A stretch of 64,000 bases of DNA, from positions 15,062,868-15,126,867 of the forward strand of contig OY987246.1 in NCBI GenBank assembly GCA_963920765.1. Reading direction: 5' to 3'. This DNA is from Ulota crispa (taxonomy: Eukaryota; Streptophyta; Bryopsida; Orthotrichales; Orthotrichaceae). The notes under the pieces were generated by a model. The model did no database searches, was not told where the DNA came from, and saw only the letters and a program-made list of their open reading frames with translations. The position numbers and the translations under genes were made by a program. The stretch's first letter is position 1. Each line of letters begins with the position of its first letter. Shown here one piece after another: positions 12,006 through 22,259 of the stretch.

Positions 12006-12757
12006 TTTCTTCTTAAAATTGATCCGTTTGTGATATCCTTCTCTAGTTTCAATTTTAGGCAAGGCTCCCCTTGGTGGCAAACAATTTCAATACATGCCTT
12101 CAATGAATCCGCTCAACAACAAACCACATGCCAAGCCAAAACAATAACTAACAAGCTCAATAATAGCCAATCCACCAACAATACAAGCAACAACTAGTTT
12201 GAAGTGCTTAGATATACAAACCTCTTGGTAGACCTGTGATGTTGCATAACCTCCACAAATACATATAAACACCTCTTTATGCACTTGTAACTTTTTATTC
12301 ATAGTAAAAATTTTAAAATTGCACAATTTTCTTAGGAATATGCACCACATATTTCATAATTATTTGACGTTTTTCATAAAACCATTACCTTCAAGTACCA
12401 AATGGTCCTCAAATGAATCTTGCCAACACTTTGGTAGACAACATCCTTTAGGGGTTAATGCACTATGAACAAAATCATATAGTTTTCTCAATTATATCAA
12501 CACGTCATCTGCATCCCATGTCACAACCAACACAAGCCAACCGAGACTCAAGCTCAAGAACAAGTGCAACTAACTAACTTGGGAGGGGGAGAAAGGGAGC
12601 TGCAAAAAAAAACCTATTGTTTTGACAAAGACCAGCTACAAATAGATCGATTGATCTGAACAAAATTCAGCTAATTTGCCTACCTAATACTCAATAATTC
12701 CGCGGTGCCCAAAATGGACAAAACTCACTCTTGCACCTGAACCTGAAGGACTTGAAC
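12006..12757. other. 3' flank of the syntaxin gene
   Basis: No gene was recognised. The portion nearest 12757 presumably holds the 3'UTR of the minus-strand syntaxin gene. No clear poly(A) signal was identified. Confidence 0.4.
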
Positions 12758-14380
12758 TCAAAGAACGCCCGTGGATTTGAGGAGAGGGATGGAAATGAGG
12801 AGGAGCAGGATGATGAGCAGAATGATGCCGATGCAGCACCACTTGCGAGAGCTGCGCCGCGAGTTCTTGGCCATTTGCAGTTGCTGAGTGCCTCGCATGA
12901 CGAAGGACGACGCCCTGCCCACTTGCTGCTCGATGTCGTTCAGATGCTCGCCTTGCGCATCCACGAGCGAGGCCATGTCCATGAAGATTTGGTGCAGCAC
13001 CAGCAGGTTCCGTTCGATGTCCTTGACGGCGTCATGTCGCTCCTGGATCTCCTTGATGGTCTCCAGCACTTGCCCCCGCCCTTGCTCCTCGATGGCTCTC
13101 TGCAGGAACGTCTCGCTGCTCCCCGTCTCGATGATGCTGTCGATCGTCTCTTCGTCCGCGTGCTCCCCTGTCACCGTATAGTACCTGCATCCATCAATTA
13201 ATCGCTTACGTGCCGTCACCATCTGTGGAATTGCTTTTTTGCTTAGGCTGTGTTTTGTGTGCGTGGGCTTACAAATCCCGAGTTTCACAGGTTGTGGCCT
13301 GTTGATGAACATACTTCGATCTCACTAAGTCTTCCTCGCTTTCAAGATCATTCATTTTTTTCTTCTAGATGTGCGTGCAAACCCATTAATACTAATGCTA
13401 AGCTGATCGGTCAATAGCGCATGTCAATACACTCAATGCAAGTCAGAACACTTGCTCTAAATGATTGTTTTAACCATCGTCAATTTTTCGATTCTCAAGC
13501 TTATCTACTGTACTGTACACAACATTTTTGTAGCCCATGTGGATCGATTTTAGTCTTGTATCAATTGTGTACAGTATTCTTTTTCATTACAGAGATCTGC
13601 TCGATCCCGTCTGACTAGCCCGTGTTCGAAGATTAAGAGCTGCAGTAGGTAAATAAGGCTATGGTACGTGGAATGTGCATTGGAGCGTCCGAGGGTCGCA
13701 ATCTACTCTTTTCTGGAAGCATGTAGAGAGAAGAAAAGAACCAAAGAGGGCAAAATTTCTATACACAGGGTAGCAGTACTGCCATGGTTACGTGAAGACT
13801 GGAAAATAACGATATGGCCGGGAAGGATGGATGGGGTGATGAGGAATGCGGGAGGGCAGATGGCAAACCTGCGTTCCACAGTGTCCTTGTATTCGTCGTT
13901 CATGTTCTGCCTCAGGATTTGGAAGTCGCCCATGAGGTCCTTGAGCTTTTTCCGCAAAGTGCTCGTGATGGAGGTGCGCGTGCGATCGGTGGGCGTGCCC
14001 TCCTCGCACCCCCGAACGCGTCTGCTGTCGCTATTGCCCTTGTCGAGCTCCTCCAGCTTCGACTTGATGGACTTGGCGATCTTCGTCACCTGCCGGATGT
14101 CCGTGTCCATGCGCGCTCGCAACGCCTTCATGGCCTGCGCTTTGCTCACGTGTCGGCTCTCCTCGTGCGCGCCCTCGACCTTCGCCAGCAGCTGCTTGAT
14201 TCTCTCCATCTCGCTCTTGATCTCGCCCACTTCATCGAAGAAATGCGTCATGTCCATCTCCGGTACCCCCACCGGCACTCTGGTCCCCATCTCCACATCG
14301 CCTTTCCTCGCATCCTTCTTCAGATCCACGTAGTTCGACGATCCGTCTCTCCCGAACGACTGTGACAGTAGATCGTTCAT
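12758..14380 (-). CDS. SYP1: SYP1-class syntaxin (Qa-SNARE), two exons
   Basis: Target-membrane Qa-SNARE that drives vesicle fusion at the plasma membrane or, for KNOLLE-type members, the cell plate. Exon 1 runs 14380-13869 and exon 2 runs 13184-12758, separated by a 684-bp intron with donor CAG|GTTTGC and acceptor ATGCAG|GTAC. Splicing rebuilds [11 protein letters not shown] in frame and gives 312 residues, normal for the family. The start MNDLLSQSF matches the usual SYP1 opening; an in-frame ATG at 14467 would add 29 unrelated residues. Residues about 35-165 are the Habc three-helix region. The SNARE motif lies at about 214-275 ([12 protein letters not shown], then [11 protein letters not shown]) with zero-layer Gln at 248. 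A single C-terminal membrane anchor spans 286-307. YVDLKK near the N-terminus recalls KNOLLE/SYP11, while the C-terminal half is closer to SYP13, so I assign only the SYP1 class. No lesions are visible. Confidence 0.93.
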
Positions 14381-15860
14381 GGTGACCCCTCCCCCCAGAA
14401 CACCCGGCGGGTCCAAAATTTTCAACCACCTCCGAGTATATGTACGATATTCAAATTTCAGTACCATGCAGCAGATGCAAAATGCAGGAGAATCAGCGCT
14501 GCGGTGCCCACGATACCCCTAAACGAGTCCGTCTCATCGCCTCCATCTCGCTCGCTCCTCGTACCCATTCCCAGCTCCTCCAAGCCAATGCCACATCGCC
14601 CGCATTGCACCGGCTTTGCCTGCTAGCTCGGCGTCATTCAGAAAAAATCTCCGAAAAAACTCCAGTGCTCCCGAGGGCGATCCTGCTAGATCCCCCCTCG
14701 TACAACGAATCCGGACATACTAGCGGGTGATATCAGATGAAAAAAGCTGTTTACCGCGCTGCCAGGCATAGTTCGAGTATGCTTGGAAGTGGATCGGGGA
14801 GAGGCACACCGCCAGTCGAGAGTTTGTGAACGGAGCAACAACCGATGCCAAGCAACTTGGTGGACGACGAGCACGTGAAGAGGAGGGGAGGCGAGAGCAT
14901 CGGAGACAGCCCCAACAACAACAGGCAGCCGAATGCCATGCACATGTGTTTGCTATGCTAATCCGAGAGTCGGGTACATCGTCTTCGTCGCTCAACGAAC
15001 GCTCGCAAAGTGCGCCTGCCAAATGGCACCGGTGTGCCTGCGTCGCATTGCTTTTGCAAGCACCAGTCCTGCTGCTCTCGAGTTTTTGATTGCTCCGCTT
15101 TTCTTTTCCTTTTTTAAGCCGAAAATTCACGGGGCTTGCGTGTCTGTGGGGCCTCGGTGGACAAGCTCAGCATTTCCTACAAAAGGGCCCCTCGTTTGCA
15201 GTTGGTCAACCTCCTCTCTTTCCGCGGTTCTGGACTGAATCCGGGGAATTCAAATATGAATTCAAATTTCCCCAATCCAATATCCTAGTGATAAATTACA
15301 TCGGTAACCTTCTAAATTCTTCCGTTGCTAAATTTCTAAATCCTTGTTACTAAAGTACTAAACGCTTGTTGCTAAATTTCGAAACCCTTATGATGCTAAA
15401 TCCCTAAACGCTTGTTGCTAAACTCTATAATAAACTCTGACGTTTTGTGTATGCTGAAAAACTCTGTGCTTTTTCCACCCTGGCACAACAAACACGTATG
15501 TGGAGTAAAGCAAGCCAAACTTCACAACAAGTTTGCCTTATTTTGGCACTTGTTGCATTGACGTTAAGAAAATTGGGTGAAGTATTCGACAAAATTGCCA
15601 AGTCCTTCCAAGTTCCAAGTTCCAACTCGCCCTCCATGCTGCACACAAGTTATTGCTATGTGGAAGTACATGCACATATACAACAAAAATGCTAAAGTCC
15701 TAATAGAGTTAGAAGTAGCATATGAGGCCAAACGGTCCCCCTTATTTTGTACTAACGGTGGTGGCACTTGGCATTACACTACCTTTTTGTAGTTCAAACA
15801 TTTTAATAACTAACTCAAGCCACCTTAAAAGTGATAAATTCATTTTTATCCAAAACTAGC
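14381..15860. other. Upstream region of the syntaxin gene
   Basis: GC content is raised from 14381 to about 15240 and then falls. Overlapping frames on both strands (for example 14720-15130 minus and 14933-15238 plus) have no recognisable domains and are probably chance frames. This is the expected place for the syntaxin promoter and 5'UTR, but no TATA box or other site could be fixed. Around 15300-15425 there are loose repeats of CTAAA..CTTGTTGCTAAA. Confidence 0.45.
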
Positions 15861-15893
15861 TTAACCCCTAAGCGCCCTACAGGCAATTATTTT
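15861..15893. mobile_element. Solo left end of a TTAA/CCCCTAAGC element
   Basis: TTAA (15861-15864) is followed by CCCCTAAGCGCCCTACAGGC, nearly identical to the left end of the element at 55471 (CCCCTAAGCGCCCCACAGGC). No matching right end is seen before the LTR retrotransposon, so this is a truncated copy. Confidence 0.55.
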
Positions 15894-17098
15894 GCCCCTC
15901 TGGATCTAAAATTTGGGAAATTAAAGGGGTTCTATAATATGTACTTCCTGGTAGGGGGTACTGGCAAACAAGGGTTTATTAGCATTCCTGGATGGGAGAG
16001 GGCGATGATGGTTTTTAGTGGTGTGTTGGGCATTGACTGGGTTGGAAGATAGAGGAAATGGCTGGTTTTGTGTTTTTTGCAAAGGGTTTCACTGGGAGGT
16101 AATTCAAGTCACCGGCGTGGGGCGGTTCTCGACAGTTTGGGGTCTATTCGAGTGCATGCCCCTGGTGAACAACCTGCCACGGTGTCATTCTCGCCTCGCT
16201 CACAATCTTCGACGGTTTGTGTCTCAGATTTTTTAGTGCAAATCCGTAAAGTGCATACCGTTTTCGGGAATTGGGGTACGTCCTTTGCTTGTGTTTGGGT
16301 GGGAGGACAAGGATTTAGGGTCATTTTCTATTGTGGCCGACTAGCTTTGCCTTTGTTGGTCTACTGCGTGCTCATTTTTTTCTCAAGTAGATGGAGCATT
16401 GTGTGCCTTAGAGATTCTAGAAATTGGTCCTTTGTATTCATCACGTGGAGTGCTCCCTTGGGCAATTGCGGTGCTGCAATTTCGGTACCATGGTTGACAA
16501 TTTGGAGAATATTGGCGGTTTGTGCAAAGGCGGCGACATGTTTGTACCGAGAGCAAAGGAGTAAGGGGCTTGAATGTTTTGCCCGCCTAGACGTTTCTCA
16601 AAGCCAACCCCGACAAAGTGGCACTGATTGAGGCGGTCTTGGAAGCTTGGGCGCTGGAGAAGCACAATGCAACCCCCCAGCAAGTGCAGATGTTGAAGCT
16701 TTGCTTGCAGGAGGAATTCCTTAAATAGCTTCGAGAGCCAGCAAGGAACCATCAAAAGCCACACCATCCGAGAGCTGATTCTTGGCGCTATTTGTTTCTG
16801 TGCCAATGTTTTCAAACATTGGATGTGCACCATCGCATCCCCGAAGGGGATCTAGACGGACTGCTGGTAGTTGTCAACACTTTTCTACGAGAGAGGTGGT
16901 GGCCATCTCTGACAAAAGCGGCATCCAAGACCTACATTGACGACGTCAGGGGAGGTGGTGGTGCAATCATAGGGTCCGCCCGGAAAGGCAACCATGTCCC
17001 ATTACGCAAGCAGGGAGTTCCCTACGCCAGTCACAGAGGCATCGCTCGACCGCGCATTGCTGGGGATCGGAGGCGTCCCAAACCCACTTCCAATGTAG
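15894..17098 (+). pseudogene. Decayed coding-like sequence, unidentified
   Basis: GC is higher than in the surroundings. Short protein-like stretches occur in changing frames: ANPDKVALIEAVLEAWALEK and QMLKLCLQEEFLK at about 16595-16727, then in a different frame QQGTIKSHTIRELILGAICF from about 16736. Stops and frame changes separate them. I cannot name the family. It may be the upstream part of the interrupted Arg/Gly-rich gene that follows, or an old transposon. Confidence 0.35.
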
Positions 17099-17459
17099 GA
17101 GGGAGCCCACCTTCTGCTTGATCAAGGCGCCATTCGAGGTTGCGACACAGGTAGGGGTCGCAGTGGACGAAGTGGCCAAGTAAGGGGGACTAGTCGACCG
17201 AGGGGGGCTGGTTGCGCGAGGGGTAGAGGGGCTGGTGGAGGAGTCCATGCTACAAGCAAGGGATTCACTAGTCCAATTACTAGCGCAACAATCCGAGGAG
17301 GGAGGAGTCGGGGTTTACCAACCACATCAACAGAGCAAGATTTTGACTTGAATGAACCGGCTCCACCAATTTTTGACTTGAATTTTGAGCAGCACACGGA
17401 TGGCAAGGGAGATGCAGGCAGTTTTGGACATGAATTAGGTCCAGCAACGGAGGATGCGG
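17099..17459 (+). pseudogene. Arg/Gly-rich reading frame, 5' part, split by the LTR retrotransposon
   Basis: The frame (codons starting at 17099) is open without a stop to 17459. It is rich in Arg, Gly and Ser (GRSGRSGQVRGTSRPRGAG, ARGRGAGGG) and then has an acidic tail with a repeated DLN motif: FDLNEPAPPIFDLNFEQ. DLNEPAP fits the DLNxxP form of the plant EAR repressor motif, although one short motif is weak evidence. The LTR retrotransposon begins right after codon GCG plus one G of this frame. Read across the element and one copy of the GCGG target duplication, the frame continues at 28037 and ends with TAG at 28189-28191. The upstream start is unclear. Confidence 0.5.
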
Positions 17460-19620
17460 TGTCCTGATGGACTTCCCTCCATCATGTAAATACTTGTTAT
17501 TTCTTTATATTTGTGTTGATTTCAATAAATCAACAGTTGAGGCAAAAGGGGTGGTCGTGGTGAGGACCACGGTTTGGTGACAACGCAGCGGCCATAGATT
17601 CCAATGCGCTGCGCCGTCTTGTCACATGCACAGCTCAGGGGGGTAGGTAGCGGGTTGGCTGGGCCAATTTCCTGCCTCACTAGCTGCCAAGCCGTGAGCC
17701 GCCATCACCGCTCGACGAGTTCGATGGGATTCGAACCCGGACCGGCGGGCGGCCAGAGACGACCGCTTTTCCAGCCAACCAAGTCCACGACTTGGCAACT
17801 GAAGACAAGCGTTTGACGCTATTATATGCTCGCAAGAGCACGTGGCCATTTTACGATGGTGTTTATTTTGTAATTTAATCATTTTCATATGTTTATCTAG
17901 AGATTTTGGAAGGCTCATATATTTTGCCTTTGTTTGAATAAAAATACTAAGGATTTAGAAGTCAATGGGAAAGGTGTGAAAGGAAAAGGGTTTTGGCATC
18001 TATGGTGGGGTTAGGATAAGGAGGAGCATGGGCTGATGTGCCCCACCTCCCTACCTTAGATAGGGTCGAAATTGTGGAGGAAAGATCCCTTAGTTGTTGG
18101 AAGTTAGTGTATGAGTGTTGGTGGGAAGAAAGGAAAAAAATCCCGAAACTTTGAGAGGAGATTTTTTTCTGTGTATACATGATTTTGAATTGAAATTTGA
18201 GGAGGTTGTTCCTTGTGTGATTACCTTTCCAAAATGAGTTTGCAAGTTTGATTTGGAGTTGTGATGCAAAAGTTATGAGTGTTTGAATTTTGGAGTCAAA
18301 AAGCCAAACTATGAAGAAAGGCTGAGACTTCGACAAGCCATAACTTATGATCTGTATATCATTTTGCAACAAGATTTGGAGAGAGTGTTTATCTTGTTAT
18401 TGGCTTTCTAGAAAGTCTTTAAACTTGAAGTTTGAAGCTTGGACGAGAAAGTTATGGAAGTGTGAAGGTTTGGAGGTGGCTGCCCTTTTGTTAGGAGAAA
18501 GCCGAGATTTTGAAGAGCTACAACTTTTGGACAGTATGAGATTTTCTTCTCAAAATTTTAGGAGTGATAGTTTGTTGTCATAGCTTTTCAAATTGTCTTT
18601 AATCATTTCATTTGGAGTTTTATTGAAGAAGTTATAGTGGGTAGAAGTTGCGGGTTTGGGTGCTCTCTAAAAAATTGAGACCCACACTTTGATTGACTAG
18701 AGCTTTCGGACAAAGTTTTGTTTTGAAGTGCAAATTTTATGGATTGAAGCCAGTGATATCATCTTTCTAAATTGATATCACGTTTCTATGGGTGATGTAT
18801 AGAACAAAAGTTATAGAGGTTTTTAGAGGCAGTGTTTAGTTTGTAAAGAGGAAGAAGAGCCTCTACTTTGAACTTGCATAACTTTTGGACAGTATCTTAG
18901 ATTGAGTTGAAATTTAGAGGGATGTTAGAAGGTTAGGAGAGCTTTTCAAATTGCTATTACACTTAGCATTTGAATCTTTGAGCCATCTGTGGCATTAGAT
19001 AGAAGGTTGCTGCCTTTTCTAGGACTTGTTATTTGTGATTTTCCCCATTGTTTTTATTAAAACATGAAGACTTGAAGACTTGAAGACATGAAGATTTGAA
19101 GATCTGAAGATATGAAGATTTCAAGAGGAATGTTTTGGGTTTATTTTTTATGTATGTGTGGGATGTGGCTTTGTTATTCCTAGCCGGTTTTGGAGGCTCG
19201 TTTGTCAATTCATTTCCATTCTGTTTTGTAAACCTTGTTGCGGGCAGTTTGGGTTAAACCAAACTTAACCCCATTTATTGTCGTGGTGACGAAGTGGGAT
19301 TGATCACCCACATGGTCGAGACTTGCTCTGTTCTCACGATCTGGAGTTTTGGCCAGCAGATCGTGAATTTGATTTTAGGATCCCGTCATACGGACGGCAG
19401 CTCGTGTCTGCTGTCCCGATCTACCCGTCCCGTATCCAGTGGGCTCTTATCCCTACCTTGACCCTTATACCCTTAGAGCCAGCCACAGGATAGGCCAACG
19501 GAAGACTGAAGACTAAAGATTTGAAGAGAAGATCAAGATTGACAACGTTTTCAGTCGGCAACGCACGATCGCAGCAAGACACCCTGCGTGTTCCCAAGGC
19601 GCGCTCCTCTCAACACGACA
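17460..19620 (+). repeat. 5' LTR, 2161 bp
   Basis: Direct copy of 25872-28032 (offset 8412), starting TGTCCTGATGG and ending CAACACGACA. It contains an antisense tRNA-like segment (17700-17800), a GAAGACTTGAAGA-type 9-bp repeat at about 19065-19125, and many GTTATGGAAG or AGTTATAGAG-like low-complexity blocks. No promoter element could be fixed by eye. Confidence 0.97.
17705..17800 (-). other. tRNA-like segment (pol III A and B boxes) inside the 5' LTR, antisense
   Basis: On the minus strand, TGGCTGGAAAAGCGG (17777-17763, A-box-like) is followed 24 bases later by GGGTTCGAATCCC (17738-17726), an excellent B box in a T-arm-like context. The region between can form a short anticodon-like stem (GCGG with CCGC). 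The T-stem is imperfect and there is no full cloverleaf, so it is not a functional tRNA gene. It could be the head of a tRNA-derived SINE captured by the LTR. Confidence 0.6.
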
Positions 19621-19640
19621 TTTGGTGCTTCCACTGAGAG
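19621..19640 (+). other. Candidate primer binding site
   Basis: Directly after the 5' LTR lies TTTGGTGCTTCCACTGAGAG, containing TGG near its start as expected for pairing with a tRNA 3' CCA end. I could not assign the tRNA. Confidence 0.5.
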
Positions 19641-19670
19641 AGCTTTGGGGCGATTATTGCGTTTGTTGAT

Positions 19671-22259
19671 ATGGGAGACAGTAACGAGGCTTTCGGCGCC
19701 AATACCGGTGGTGCCAGTGGAGCTGATTTGCCTCGAGAGGTTCCAAGCGCCACTACCAGAGGTGTTGGTGGACCTCAGATGCCAATGGAGGATCTCCTAG
19801 GAGCATTGGCCATATTCATGGAGCAACATCGAGCCAACCAGGGTGGTCAAGTAGCCACCGAGGCATTGAAAGCTGTTGTTGTGAAGACTGGTAGATTTGA
19901 CGGCAAGAACATAACGAAGTTTTTGCGAGCCTATGTTTGCGAGATGGAGGTGCATCAAGTTGATGAAAATTGAATGATGGCTACCTTCGACATGGCAGTT
20001 GTGCCTGACATTCGTGACCGTGTGCGAGAGATCCGCGAAGGAGTTCACACTTGGATTGCCTTTGCTGAGCGTCTACGTGACGAGTACTTTGACGAGGACA
20101 CGGAAAGGATGACCAGAAGATCTTTTCTAGAATGGGTGGAGCAGCGGCCAGGAGACAACATGGGTGCTCATGAGCTGCTGAAGGCCTTTGAGAAGAAGTT
20201 TTCTCAGTTACCCATGATTGAGAGACGCCTCCTCAACACCAGGAAGGCAGAGCTTTTCCTTCAAGCAGCTGATGCTGCATTGGAGGATAGACTTCTTCTA
20301 CTTCTTGGAGATCGTACCACAGAAGGTGGTTTTACCACCGATTGGAGAAGGGTGGAAGAGACCGTGACCTTGTTGGCCAAACAACAACGTGTGAGGTCAA
20401 GAGGATTTGGAGCAGGAGTAGACACTAATCCAATTTTAGTTCCAAAAAGTCCCAAAGTATCTTTTGCACCATCATCATCAACAACTCCAGGGTCTATCTT
20501 GAAGACCACCAAAACCAACGAAGGTAATGCTCTTGAAGAACTCATCAAGAGTTTTAAAGAGCTGAAGGTGGAGTTTATTGAGTTGAGGAAGTCTCAGGCA
20601 TCAGGCTCTTCTTCATCGTCGCAGCCATCTGATGGAGGGAGGACACTCCCTTGGAGATGTATATGGTGTGACAAGAGCGAACAAGATGGCAAGCATCGCC
20701 TTCGAGACTGTACAGAGTGCGACGAGGCCTTGAAAGATGGCATCGTTGAATTTATTGACGGCAAGCTTCATGATTCATCCACAAAGACACCATTGAAGAT
20801 CAACTTTGGCAGAGGAGGGATGAAGAAACTTATGGAGGGAAAGATGGGACGATCTAGTTCCATACATGTACGTGAAGCTGATTCATACCACATTGAAGTG
20901 GAGCAGCACTCAATTGGAGCTTCACCCACTCAGAGAGCCACACTAATGAAACGAGGAGCTCAAGCCATCAGAAATGTAACTGGATGGGAAGACCCGGTTG
21001 ATGCAAGCAGCATCAAAGCATTTTTGGAGAGAGATCAAGCCAATGTTGATCACTATGAGGCTTCAGTTGAAGAGAAGCGTGGGAGAGTTGAAGCCGAAGA
21101 TGGTGAAGAGCCTTCATCAAAGAAGAGGGCTCAAGCGCAGAAAGATTCTGCAAATGAGTCGAGGCGCAGAGTACAAACGCGCTCGAAGACACAAAGTCCA
21201 AGCTTTGTGCACCCTGAGGATGATTTGCTTCCTGATAGAGACTGGGGGCAGTCTAGCGGCAGCGGAAGAGGCCATGAGAAAGAAGACTCTAGCAAGCCAA
21301 AGGGGAAGAGCCCTGCTTATAAGCTCCAGTCCGACATTGAGACCTCCATTGATATGAAGGGAATATTGGAAGAGAGGATCTTGGATGCCAAGATCGAGTT
21401 CACATTGAGGGAAGCACTTGGCATAGCCAAGAAAGACTTCCATGAGCTGATCATCGACATCATCAAGCGAAAGAGACAGATGACAGCAGAGACTGTAATG
21501 GTGAGTGCTTTGGACACTCACATGACCATCGATGAAGAGATTGAGATTGGCGAAGTTTTTGCCATGATGGGAGACCATGAGGCTCACTGCAGTGAAATTA
21601 CACTCACGGAGATAACAAGAAAAGAGCCAGAGAGGGTGCAGCGCTCAAATGGAAAGGCTAATGAGGCAAAAGTTCAGACAATTGATGATGAAGTATCAAA
21701 AGTTGAAGCTAAGATTTTTGAGTTCAGTTGTGATCATTCTACTGATAGACCTCATGATGTCGAGACTGAGTTTCAGCAACCGTATTGGGCTAGAGCCACC
21801 ACTGAAACAAGAGTGAAGCTTGGTGGAATGGATGAATCTGTTTTGGCCCTTGTAGATCATGGTTCAGAGATCAACATCATATCTCGCAAGACCTATGAGA
21901 AGGGCAAATGGCCAATTGACACAGAACATGGCTGGGTGATGAGAGCAGCTAACAATGGGCGCAGTTCATTGTATGGAGCTTGCCCTTCAGTGCCAGCAAA
22001 GATTGGAGATGTGGAGGTTGAGCAGAATTTCTTTGTTCAAAATACTGGGGCATATCCAGTGCTTCTGGGCCAACCTTTCATCACTGCTTCACGCATGGAA
22101 ACCAAAGTGTTGGATGATGGATCTCACTATGCTCGAATTCGAAGTATAGATGGGAAGAAGTCAGTGCAGTTCTTAACTGTGAGAGCTGACAATGAAAGGC
22201 ATCGAATGCAACTCAGAGAAGTATCTTTGCCGACTTCTCTGAACTTTCCGGATTTCTAG
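19671..22259 (+). CDS. gag-pr: Gag-protease reading frame with one internal TGA
   Basis: ATG at 19671 opens 100 codons that end at TGA (19971-19973); the same frame continues at once for 761 codons to TAG at 22257-22259. The part after the TGA contains the Gag capsid-like region (RRSFLEWVEQRP..LEDRLLLLL, residues about 40-130 of that part). A nucleocapsid-like knuckle of spacing CX2CX8HX4C starts at Cys229 (CIWCDKSEQDGKHRLRDC). A Glu/Lys/Ser-rich linker and coiled-coil-like stretch follow. The retropepsin active site VDHGSEINII has its Asp at 628 (nucleotides 21855-21857), with His replacing the usual Ser/Thr of D-S/T-G, and LLGQPFI downstream as the matching strand. The TGA is one transition from CGA (Arg), so a point mutation is simplest; programmed readthrough is possible. 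Protease is in frame with Gag and separate from Pol. Confidence 0.88.

Noticed and set aside
12731-13201. Plus-strand frames opposite the syntaxin exons (also 13668-14365)
   Set aside because: They are antisense shadows of the syntaxin coding exons and show Leu/Arg-rich artefact composition.
17705-17800. A tRNA gene on the minus strand in each LTR
   Set aside because: A and B boxes are good, but the T-stem is only partly paired, the acceptor stem is missing and the A-B spacing is short. It is described as a tRNA-like segment instead.
19588-19800. A short frame crossing the end of the 5' LTR
   Set aside because: It overlaps the gag start in another frame and begins within the LTR; the gag frame from 19671 is preferred.
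22196-22259. A programmed -1 slippery heptamer in the gag-pol overlap
   Set aside because: No X-XXY-YYZ motif was found in the gag frame within the overlap. A -1 relation is real but the mechanism is unproven.
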